64,000 nt of DNA, from contig CM067081.1 of assembly GCA_034008185.1 (NCBI GenBank), positions 3,347,821-3,411,820 of the forward strand, written 5' to 3'. The DNA comes from Gorsachius magnificus (Eukaryota; Chordata; Aves; Pelecaniformes; Ardeidae). This document shows, piece after piece, positions 14,001-22,200 of this stretch. Made by a program: the position numbers and the translations under genes. Positions within the stretch are counted from its first letter, which is position 1, and each line of letters opens with the position of its first letter. Under the pieces are notes generated by a model, which did not search any database, was not told where the DNA came from, and was given only the letters and a program-made list of their open reading frames with translations.

Positions 14001-15865
14001 CACTCCTTCACACCCCTCACACCCAGCCATTCCCTCACACCCTCCCACACTCCTCACAGCCAGGCAGCCCCTCACACGCTCAGCAACCCTCCCCAAGCAG
14101 GTACTCCATCACTCCCCTCACCCTCCTCAGCCCCTCATAGAACCATAGAATGGCTTGGGTTGGAAGGGACCCCTAGAGGTCACCCAGCCCAACCCCCCTG
14201 CAGGGAGCAGGGACACCTTTAACCACATCAGGTTGCTCACAGCCCCATCCAACCTGGCCTGGAATGTTCCCAGGGATGGGGCCTCCACCACCTCTCTGGG
14301 CAACCCCTGCCAGGGCTTCACCACCCTCGTTGTAAAGAATTTCTTCCTTATATCTAGTCTAAACCTACCCTGGTTTAGTTTAAAACCATTACCCCTTGTC
14401 CTGACGCAGCTGGCCCTGCTAAAAAGATTTTCCCCATCTTTCCTATAGGCCCCCTTTAGGTACTGAAAGGCCGTAATCAGGTCTCCCCTCAGCCTTCTCT
14501 TCTCCAGGCTGAACACCCCCAACTCCCTCAGCCTGGCCTCATAGGAGAGGGGCTCCAGCCCTTGGAGCATTTTAGTAGCCCTCCTCTGGACCCGCTCCAA
14601 CAGTTCCATGTCCTCCTTGTGCTGAGGGCTCCAGAGCTGGACGCAGGGCTCCAGGGGAGGTCTCCCCAGAACAGAGCAGAGGGGCAGAATCACCTCCCTC
14701 GCCCCGCTGGCCACGCTTCTCCTGATGCAGCCCAGGGTACGGTTGGCCTTCTGGGCCGCCAGCGCCCATGGCCAGCTCATGTCCAGCTTTTCATCCACCA
14801 GCACCCCCAAGTCCCTCTGGGCAGGGCTGCTCTCCATCCTTTCTTCCCCCAGCCTGTACTGATACCGGGGGTTACCCCGACCCAGGTGCAGGACCTTGCA
14901 CTTGGCCTTGTTGAACCTCATGAGGTTCACACAGGCCCAACTCTCCAGCCTGTCCAGGTCTCTCTGGATGACATCCCGTCCTTCTGGTGTGTCAACCGCA
15001 CCACTCAGTTTGGTGTCATCTGCAAACTTGCTGAGGGTGCACTCGATCTCGCTGTCTAAGTCATTGATGAAAATGTTAAACAGCACCGGTCCCAGTACAG
15101 ACCCCTGAGGGACACCACTCGTCACCGGTCTCTATCCGGACAGCGAGCCATTGACCCCGCCCTCCTCACCGTCCTCAGCCCCCCCCCCCACCCCTCCCCC
15201 CCCCTTCCCCCCCCCCCGGCCCCCCGGAGGCCCCCACACTCCTCACAGCCAGGCAGCCCCTCACACGCTCAGCATCTCTCCCCAGGCAGGTACTCCATCA
15301 CTCCCCTCACGGCCAGGCAGCCCCTCAACCTCCTCAGCCCCTCACCGCCAGCCGTTCCCTCGCCCTCCTCAGCCGTTCCCTCGCCCTCCTCAGCCCCTCA
15401 CAGCCAGGCAGCCCCTCGCCCGCCACCCCGTCCCGCACGCCGCCCCTCGGGCCGCCGCAGGCCGGAGGGTCCCGCGGAGCCCCGCCCCCCCGCGCCGCCC
15501 CGCCGGCACCCGCCGCACCCCCCCCTTCCCCGTCCCGTCGCGGCCCCCCGCCCCGCCTAGGTGAGGAGGCGCGGAGCGGTGTTGCGGGGCGGAGGGGGAG
15601 GGAGGGAGGCGCCTCCCCGCTGCGGTGTCTCCTCAGGCGGAGCGGAGGGCTGCGGGCCGGCGGGGCCTGAGGGGAGCAGCGAGCGCGGCCCACCCCTCTC
15701 CCCTCCCCAGCCCGCCCCTCTGCGGCGCGGGCTGCCTTCCTGAGGCGGCGCCGGCAGCGCCCGGCTGCGGTCTCACCTGACCGGGTCCCGGGGGAAGCGG
15801 AAGAAGGCCAGGTCGGACTGGGTGCTCTTGCGGGTGCAGTTGGGAGCCGCGCAGAAGTTCGGCAT
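57..15865 (-). CDS. THAP12: THAP12 gene, whole coding span (5 exons)
   Basis: The coding sequence joins 15865-15777, 6275-6155, 4549-4442, 2324-2288 and 2005-57 (89+121+108+37+1949 nt = 768 codons including TAA, 767 residues). All introns are GT-AG and the phases agree. The product is THAP domain-containing protein 12 (p52rIPK, PRKRIR), known as a regulator that relieves P58IPK inhibition of the kinase PKR. Residues 1-88 form a C2CH THAP finger (C5, C10, C58, H61; W34; AVPTIF box at 81-86). An acidic linker with an [10 protein letters not shown] run follows, then a long body resembling hAT-family transposases (DUF4371 / RNase H-like region and C-terminal dimerisation segment). Human THAP12 is 761 residues as I recall, so length fits. 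No frameshift or internal stop is seen. The 3' UTR continues past base 1 and its polyadenylation signal is not in the window. Identification is from remembered near-identity over the full length. Confidence 0.96.
2288..2324 (-). CDS. THAP12: THAP12 coding exon 4 (37-nt microexon)
   Basis: This short exon encodes [12 protein letters not shown] plus the first base of the next codon (residues 107-119). The acceptor is an unusually pure T tract followed by AG; the donor is GTAAGTG. It joins exon 5 in phase 1 to give KLDEA, matching the KIDET region of the mammalian protein as I remember it. It is too short to appear as an ORF and was found by looking for the residues missing between exons 3 and 5. 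Confidence 0.9.
2325..4441 (-). other. THAP12 intron 3
   Basis: Holds the CR1 copy described separately (2537-3645). The rest (3646-4441) is AT-rich unique sequence in which I see no other feature. Confidence 0.85.
2537..3645 (+). mobile_element. CR1 LINE, 5'-truncated, GC-rich subfamily, decayed
   Basis: Translated pieces in shifting frames match the C-terminal part of the CR1 reverse transcriptase: [20 protein letters not shown] near 2550, then [19 protein letters not shown] near 3040, and a tail (GNNFFTQR) near 3450. The copy is broken by frameshifts and cannot be functional. The 3' end has the CR1-type tail (AAGGGCTTTTCCAACC, then TGATTCT). It lies antisense to THAP12 inside intron 3. 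It shares a distinctive stretch around 2905-3290 with the copy at 8404-9145, so the two are one subfamily. Confidence 0.92.
4442..4549 (-). CDS. THAP12: THAP12 coding exon 3 (AVPTIF box)
   Basis: Acceptor TTACAG precedes 4549; donor GTAAG follows 4442. The exon is exactly 36 codons (residues 71-106), beginning [10 protein letters not shown] and including the family AVPTIF motif that closes the THAP fold, then a basic [11 protein letters not shown] segment. Confidence 0.94.
4550..6154 (-). other. THAP12 intron 2
   Basis: About 1.6 kb of AT-rich sequence. I recognise no repeat, RNA gene or additional exon. The small ORFs here show no family resemblance. Confidence 0.8.
6155..6275 (-). CDS. THAP12: THAP12 coding exon 2 (C-terminal half of THAP finger)
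   Basis: Acceptor TGCAG precedes 6275; donor GTAAGT follows 6155. The exon encodes residues 30-70, with W34, C58 and H61 completing the C2CH zinc-binding set (C58-x2-H61). An apparent ORF running through 6110-6301 includes intron sequence on both sides; only these 121 bases are coding. Exon 1 plus exon 2 is 210 nt, so the exon ends in phase 0. Confidence 0.94.
8404..9145 (+). mobile_element. CR1 LINE 3' fragment, GC-rich subfamily
   Basis: Begins at [20 protein letters not shown] in translation and shares long near-identical stretches with the copy at 2537-3645, including [12 protein letters not shown] and [18 protein letters not shown] segment around 8810-8850 differs (local insertion or replacement). 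It ends AAGGGCTTTTCCAACC and TTCTAGGATTCTA, the CR1-type tail. The reading frame is broken. Confidence 0.92.
12167..13208 (-). mobile_element. CR1 LINE, 5'-truncated, RT C-terminal part
   Basis: On the minus strand the translation contains [19 protein letters not shown], the FADDTKLSG catalytic motif, and [15 protein letters not shown] near the end. The plus-strand left end shows ATCATAGAATCATAGAATG, the reverse complement of the CR1 3' octamer tail. One frameshift separates the two reading frames around 12510-12790. The copy is in the same orientation as THAP12. Confidence 0.94.
13900..14135. repeat. C-rich minisatellite, left part
   Basis: Runs of C plus a repeating unit containing CACTCCTCACAGCCAGGCAG. 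Units start near 13961 and 14047 (period about 86 bp), with shorter CACCCCTCACACC-type filler. A matching unit reappears beyond the CR1 copy, at 15235-15310. Confidence 0.75.
14136..15155 (-). mobile_element. CR1 LINE, 5'-truncated, with an almost undamaged 3' reading frame
   Basis: The minus-strand frame from VTSGVPQG through [23 protein letters not shown] and [16 protein letters not shown] to AVSNLM is open for about 300 codons with no stop or shift. The plus-strand left end has CATAGAACCATAGAATGG, the reverse complement of the CR1 tail. It is highly similar to the copy at 12167-13208 but truncated at a different 5' point. The 5' half of ORF2 is missing, so it cannot move by itself. Confidence 0.94.
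15156..15420. repeat. C-rich minisatellite, right part
   Basis: Continues the array interrupted by the CR1 copy. The 76 bases at 15235-15310 match 14046-14121 with only three differences seen by eye. The repeat then degenerates into CCCTCCTCAGCCGTTCCCTCG units that run into the CpG island. Confidence 0.75.
15777..15865 (-). CDS. THAP12: THAP12 coding exon 1 (start codon, N-terminal half of THAP finger)
   Basis: The ATG is at 15865-15863 with A at -3 (good initiation context). The exon encodes residues 1-29 plus two bases of codon 30, beginning [13 protein letters not shown]. The first two zinc ligands, C5 and C10, are here. It ends TCAG followed by a GTGAGA donor. The start was chosen because the THAP family protein begins exactly at this methionine. 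The exon lies inside a CpG island. Confidence 0.95.
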
Positions 15866-16110
15866 GGTCCCCTCCCCCCCGGATTGACGGCGCTGCCCCT
15901 TTAAATGCGCGGGCCGGAGGGGGAGGAGGAGGGCGGGAGGAGGGGGGTGGGGGTGGGGGGGAAGCGGCTCTACACTGCTGTGAGCGGCCGGGAGGATTCA
16001 CCGCCGCCCTCCGCCGGGGCCAGAGCCGCCTCCTTCCCAGGGTGCACCGCGCCCGGCCGCCCGCCGGAGAGTGCCCATGCGCTGCCGGGGGGGGGGGGGG
16101 GGGTAAACGC

Positions 16111-16122
16111 TGCGCATGCGCA
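16111..16122. promoter_or_regulatory. NRF1-type site in THAP12 promoter
   Basis: TGCGCATGCGCA matches the palindromic NRF1 consensus. Its location in the CpG island upstream of THAP12 fits a housekeeping promoter. Binding is inferred from sequence only. Confidence 0.6.
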
Positions 16123-16261
16123 GAGAGTGGGCAGGGCCGGCCTGGCTGCGGCAGCGGGTTCCGGGGGAATGTGTGAGTGTGTGTGTGTGCGCGCTACATG
16201 GAGCGTGTTCACCTCAAAAATGGACCTGGGAGGTGGAAGGAGGCCTAATCGCCTTACCCTG

Positions 16262-16780
16262 TCTCCTTCTGGAGCACTGGGTCCGGTTCTGGGCTCCCCG
16301 GTTCCAAGAAAAATGAGGAACTCCTAGAGAGGATCCAGAGGAGGGCAGCAAGGATGACGGGGGGGACTGGAGCATCTCCCCTATGAGGAGAGGCTGAGGG
16401 AGCTGGGCTTGTTCAGCCTGGAGAAGAGGAGGCTGAGGGGGGATCTCATCAACACCTACAAATATCTCAAGGGTGGGTGTCACAAGGATGGAGCCAGACT
16501 CTTTGCAGTGGTGCCCAGTGCCAGGACAAGGGACCATGGGCACAAACTGAAGCAGAAGAGGTTCCAGTTGAATATGAGGAAGAACTTGTTGACTGTAAGG
16601 GTGCCTGAGCCCTGGCCCAGGCTGCCCAGGGGGCTTGTGGAATCTCCTTGTCTGGAGATATTCGGAGCCCACCTGGATGAAGTCCTGTGTAATATGCTCT
16701 AGGAGAACCTGCTTTAGCAGGGAGGTGGGACTGGGTGATCTCCCAAGGTCCCTTCCAACCCTTGTGATTCTGTGATTCTG
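16262..16780 (+). mobile_element. CR1 LINE 3' fragment, a different subfamily
   Basis: The translation contains [21 protein letters not shown] and a degenerate RFQLNMRKNLLTVRVPEPW, the C-terminal part of CR1 ORF2. The end reads GGTCCCTTCCAACCCTTG followed by TGATTCTGTGATTCTG, a typical CR1 octamer tail. It is more diverged from the other four copies and has no intact reading frame. It lies just upstream of the THAP12 promoter. Confidence 0.92.
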
Positions 16781-19700
16781 TTTTACTTTTCAGGAAGATG
16801 TTGTTATTCCGCAGCCCGGATGGATGCTGAGAGAAACCGCGTGCCTTTTAGGCAATAAAGTAATTGAACGGGGAGGCCTGCCTAGTGTGGTGACTTTGCC
16901 AGGTCTGTCGTAGGTAAAAATGAAACAAAGCATATAAAACAAACAGAAGGCTGGTTAGTTGGAAGAAGGAAAAGCCTCGTTGGCCAAACGTGGCCTGCTG
17001 GTAGTTTGAGGACGTAGATCTAGCAGCTGTGAAAGGTGTAAATGCAGATGGCACATGGTAATCATTTCAGGCGTAGTAAGTGCTATGGTGGAAGAATTCG
17101 GCTTTGATACGTCTTTTAAAGATAAAAAGCATGCTGATGTGGAGATTTGTTGGGCTTTAGGAAGCGTAATCCCAATATATGAAATAGCCAGAGTATGTGT
17201 CCTTTCAAAAAGGCGCATAAAGGAAAAAGAAAAAAAAATTTACTCATTCAGTTCCTTTTGGCTGGCTTCAAAACTTGTTTTGGTATAAGTAGGATAAAGC
17301 TGTTTTTTCCATGAGGGAGCCATGTCATCAAGTGCCTTTCAAACCAGGAGTTTCAAAGCATATTTCATGGGACTAATTGCAGTAACATCAATTTGTTTGG
17401 TGTTAATTCTTTGCCAGAATTCTAACTGGAGCATGCAGCTGAGTTCATTCCTTTTAGGTACTTTTGAGTAGTCATTTAAGCCAATGACAAAGGTAAGTTT
17501 AACTGCACCTGGCTGCTTTCACTTTACTGAGCAATCACCAATGTTCATATACAGTGAACTGTGTAAGGGAGTTAATCAGACAAGTCACCTTTTTTTAAAT
17601 ACGCTTGTTTTCTGTTAGGTTAGATTGAATTCAGGTAACTGCCATCTGATTTCCCGTGCAGATCACGTAAATGGTCATGCTGATGCCAGGGGACACAAAA
17701 AAAGAGCAGGATCATATTCAATTGCAGTAATAATTTAGGAGTGTGATTGCATAATGTTAGTGTGAATTTTAAGGAAAAAAAAAAATACTTCCTCTACCCT
17801 CAAATAATAAGAAAACTCTGAGTATCTTCTGCCCGAGACTGAAGGGCCTTTTCTCCTCCAAATTGATTCACCAAACAAAAGCGTGTGCGTGCTGAAACCC
17901 CTTCTTAGGGTTCTGAACAAGCAAAACCAGCAGGTTATAATGGCAGTTTTAAAAAGAAAGTAACCGTGGCACATATTTCTGAACTGCTCCTTCTGCCTGA
18001 AGCTTGTGTTGATTTTGCATCATTTGAATCGTTATACAAGCGTGTTGTGGCTGTTATCTTCTAAATGTGTGTATATTTGCATATGAGCTTTCCTAATGAA
18101 ATGAATGCAATGACTTGTGCATAAAGTTAACTTACGGAAATCTGTGCTGAATGATGTTTTTTTATGCGGAGACTAATTTTTAAGTGATTCCTATATAACG
18201 GAAAGAAAATGAACTTCATTATTTTCAAAAACCAACAATATTACTAGAAGCCCATTATTTTAAAAGAAAATTAGTTTACATTACTACTTAGTTGGAAATT
18301 CCAAAAATGAGCTTCTGTTGTAGAGAAATCGCCAAAACCCTTTTTTTCCTACCGAGTAGCATTTGAATTATACATATATAATTGACATGCTCGTGATTTT
18401 TGTCTTAAATAATCCTCTGGGGTTTAATTTAAATAATTTAATAGCTTAATTTAAATAAATTTAAATAACCCTCAAGTATTGTTCACAGTATATTTTGAAG
18501 TGTGTCTGCCTGTTGTCTGATAACATTGAATGGGGATTATAGACTGTACTAGTGGTGGTGTACCTATAATCTGTATTCTCTGGATAAATAATTCTTAAAG
18601 GAATTTTGTGTGTTTGAGTGGCTTTTTTTTTATTCCCTACTGTGTCTTTTAAGGTCAGCTGTATCTTAAATCCAGGATTCTATATCACGTAATAGTGGTT
18701 GTAAAATAACTTCTGGAAACAAACTGCATGCTTCTTCCCTGGAGTGAAAGTCTTTTGCGTTTATTTTCTGATTGTACTGCTTTAAGTACGATTGCGTACT
18801 CCTGCAGGTTTCCTGCTATTAAAAGTTCATCTGCAAGAGAGTATTTGAAGCTTTCATGACTCTTGCAAGTCATACAGCCCCGTTGATGTTGGGATAACCT
18901 GTCTGTAAGAACTAAACAGACATCAGGTTGATCCCGTAGAGGTAGTTTATACATCTGTATCCATGCTTCCTTTGAGACGTGCAGAGATTTGCAAGGACAG
19001 GATGGAAAACCAAGTTGCTTATGCCCAGGATTTGCCACAGTTCTGGAGAACGGGAAGGGAAAGGTGGGGAATAACTTTTAAGTCTTGTACACCGTATGAG
19101 AGAGGACCTCTGAGACTACGTGAGCACGCATGGAGTGTGCAGTGCTAGTGACCAGTACGCAGCTCAACTCCAACCCTGAATGTGAGTAAAGCAGCATCCT
19201 GGCTCCTCCCTCATGGTTAGGTTTTTTGCAACTGAAAACTAGCAATGTCTATGGTGATACTCAGTGGTCCCATTCCCATTGCAATTTCCCTATTTCACTG
19301 GGATATTTATTTATTTATTTTTTATAATTCTGTTTCAAAGAATGCTGATTTTCCTCCTAAGTTTTGTGTTGGCTCTTCAATATGCGGAAATCCAGACGGC
19401 CGTTGCCTTTGCAGCACTGTTCTTTCATGCGAGGGTGTTGTTTGTGTCAGGGTCTGCCCAAATGATGTGGTTTTGCTTTCCGAATGACTTGTGCTAAGTG
19501 AGTTACTCATAGATGTCTGTATTCTGCCCTACAGCCACTTCCCTCCCTGGGTAGAAAAGCAGCCTGCTAAATTCCAAGTGAACCGCTCCAAGTCCCGTCC
19601 TTGCTTCCGCTTAAAAACTAAATGAACTTTTCCCAAAATGTCAGTGAAGGCTGCGCAGAGATGTTACTGATTGTGGTTTGTGAACGGCACCAACTTGCTT

Positions 19701-19999
19701 TCCTTCTCCCTTGCTGTTTTCACCCTGTGACAATACTGTATCTTCAAAGTAAACTTTCATTTCCACGGTGTTCCAGGATCGATATAATTTCTTGAATTCA
19801 GCGCACAGCAAATGAAGGGGGTCCTTCAAAAACAGCTTGGGCTAAAGGGTTTGTAAATGATTGTATTGCTAGGAAAAACAAGGTCAGTGGTTGTCCAGAT
19901 AAGCAAATGCCTGGTTTCATTGGCCATTAGGTAATTATGATCATTAACTGTTTATCCTGCTGTCTGTGGAGCTGCCTTTGTTGTCCAGTCTCTGTAGGG

Positions 20000-20051
20000 T
20001 GACCAAATACATCCTTTAGAGTTGAGTGACCAAATACATCCTTTAGAGTTG
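20000..20051. repeat. Two-copy tandem repeat, 27-bp period
   Basis: The 25 bases at 20000-20024 (starting TGACCAAATACATCC) are repeated exactly at 20027-20051 with a two-base spacer. The exact match suggests a recent duplication. Confidence 0.9.
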
Positions 20052-22049
20052 ATACGTTCACTTGGCTTCCCTAACACACATATAGCCCATCTAGCCTTGT
20101 AAAAATACTTTGTCAAAATCTGGAGCGAATAATTTGCTGATGAGCTGAACTTTGAAGCGATACGGAGTCTGCTGATGGGTTGAAAGTGCAACTCGAGAAC
20201 GCGGAAGCTCCCCTAGAATACAACACAAATCGGGTCCGAGTGTGGCTGAATTTTGCTAAAGGCTCATCTGGGATATGTTCTTTGAATTGCGGGAAAACGC
20301 TAGAGCTACCGATGGTTTGTAATATGGGTCTGTGACCACAGATAAGGACACAACTCGCACAGTGTGGCGATAACTTCAATACTTTGCCTTATTCCCACGC
20401 TTTAGATTCTGAGAAGCGCCTTTGCTTTTTTCCCAGCAAGTTTATACGTTCTTCACCAATACAGCATGCTACAAAGAGGATGTCTGCATCTGCCTCCCTA
20501 GCTTGCAGATTCGTTCTTTGATATGCTGCAGAATGACACAATGAAGTTTGATTTTTTTTTTTTTTTCCCCCCCCCCCCTTCGTTATCTGAAGTTATATAA
20601 CCAAGTTTTTGTCTCGGCATAGCCAAGTGTTTCACTAGGTGCTCAGCTCGCTGCATGGTGGCGTTTTGATGGATTTAAGCCTTGCAGAATTTAGGTACTT
20701 TCAGCACTGAAGCTCTTAAGATTTGTAACATAAATACGTATTTTGAACATAATCTGTATTACTTACAACAAGGGGGGAAAAAAAAAAATCTCTACTAGCT
20801 GGTGACACAAAGCTATCTTCAGTGAAAATAGTTGAAATATCTTTGTGGATTTAAATACGAATAGTCCTGGGTGACAATCCCTGTATCTGACAAGGCTGTA
20901 TATAAAAGGCTTCCTTGGCAAGCTGCCGAGGCTTCTGCGCTTATCTTAACCAGGAGAAAAAATGTGACGGGGAAAGCGTTTGAGGAGGAAGAGAGTTTAG
21001 GAGCAGTCTGAGGGCGATAGAATTAAATTAAAATAGAGATGCTTGCATCGGGAAAGTGCATCGAGTCACTGAATAACCTCTTAAGAGAAGTGGAAACTCT
21101 GTTGTTTAGGCCATTTAACTCAGAAACAAAAAAAAAGACCAAGAAATAATTGAACTTCTGTTAGAATCTAGGTTATTTCTCTCTTAAGCAAAACATGGAA
21201 GATACTTTAGACCGTCTTTAAATTCCCTGAAAACGTAAATTCCCTACAACATTGCATTCATCTTGGTATAAAAGCGTAGTGGGGTTCTTACTTCTCTGAA
21301 TTACCGGCAGGCTGATGCAAATAACAATAGTTGTTTTCCTTGGTTTTCCAATTTTACTTTTGTAATTGCCAACTTTAAAACTCTATGAAGCTGAAAATTC
21401 ACCACTTCTGGCAGAAAAGAGGCAGCTGCAGTAGCTGTGCATGGTTCTCCTCTGGTACCAAGCTGACGCTCCCCTCTTCTACCCTGGAAAGGCTTCTCTG
21501 AAGAAAAAGGATTATTTTGGAGTCTGTATCAATCAGGTTGTAGCGGCGCGGGTGGAGGTGCAGTGAATAATCCAGGGAGAAGCGCGGTGAGGCTGCCTGT
21601 GCTCGTCTCCTATGAGGCTCCGAAGAGCTGAGATGCCACAGCTTTGTCCTGGTGACCTGGGCTGCATACAAATCGCCTTCTCCACGTGAAAATTCCAAGC
21701 TACGGCTCATTGTCTTCCCCCTTCCGTTGTCTTAGGGGATAGAAGGAAGTGTGGCGAGACATAGATTATTCCGTCAGTGCCCAGAAAGTTTAATTAATTA
21801 GACCAGTGCCTGTAATTGATGAGAATCGTATTATTTAAGCTGGTGGGGTATCAGAGGATGTCAGGTTGTGGAGAACATACTACAAAGCAGGATTGCTTGA
21901 TGGTCACTGTATTTCTTCCCCTTACTGGAAGGAAGAACAAATTTTGCTTAAATGCATATAATGGAACAAATTCTTAAAAAGAATACCCAGCAGTATGCTG
22001 TTGCAAATAATAACACGTGGCTTTTGCATATCGCCGTCTGGCATTAGTT

Positions 22050-22200
22050 TTTTGAAATGCTTTATAAAAGTGGGAAACAGGGGCACAAGACTGGGGATAC
22101 AACTTGCCCAGGGTTGCTCAGTAGGTCACGGTCAGATGGAGGATACTGCGGGTCCTGATGAGTCCCTGTTTCATCTCTGTTGGCTGTTAACAGGAAAGCT
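22050..22200 (-). repeat. MIR-like SINE fragment (tentative)
   Basis: Contains GGGAAACAGGGGCACA and ACTTGCCCAGGGTTGCTCAG, which resemble the reverse complement of the conserved MIR core (GAGGAAACTGAGGCACA, CTTGCCCAAGGTCACACAG). Diverged; assignment by eye only. Confidence 0.45.

Larger units (their letters stand above)
6276..15776 (-). other. THAP12 intron 1 (9.5 kb)
   Basis: Runs from the CpG-island first exon to exon 2. It holds three CR1 copies (8404-9145, 12167-13208, 14136-15155) and a C-rich minisatellite (about 13900-14135 and 15156-15420). The stretches 6276-8400, 9146-12166 and 13209-13900 are mostly AT-rich and show nothing I can name. Confidence 0.85.
15380..16160 (-). promoter_or_regulatory. 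THAP12 CpG-island promoter and 5' UTR
   Basis: Very GC- and CpG-rich DNA surrounding the THAP12 start codon. A palindromic NRF1 consensus TGCGCATGCGCA sits at 16111-16122, about 250 bp upstream of the ATG. A TTTAAA string lies at 15900-15905, but no convincing TATA box or initiator can be fixed, so the transcription start is unknown. A G homopolymer (16087-16103) and a GT/GC run (about 16167-16194) lie at the outer edge, and a CR1 copy bounds the island at 16262. Confidence 0.75.

Noticed and set aside
12167..15155. The two similar minus-strand CR1 copies as one segmental duplication
   Set aside because: They are truncated at different 5' points and their flanks differ, which fits two separate insertions.
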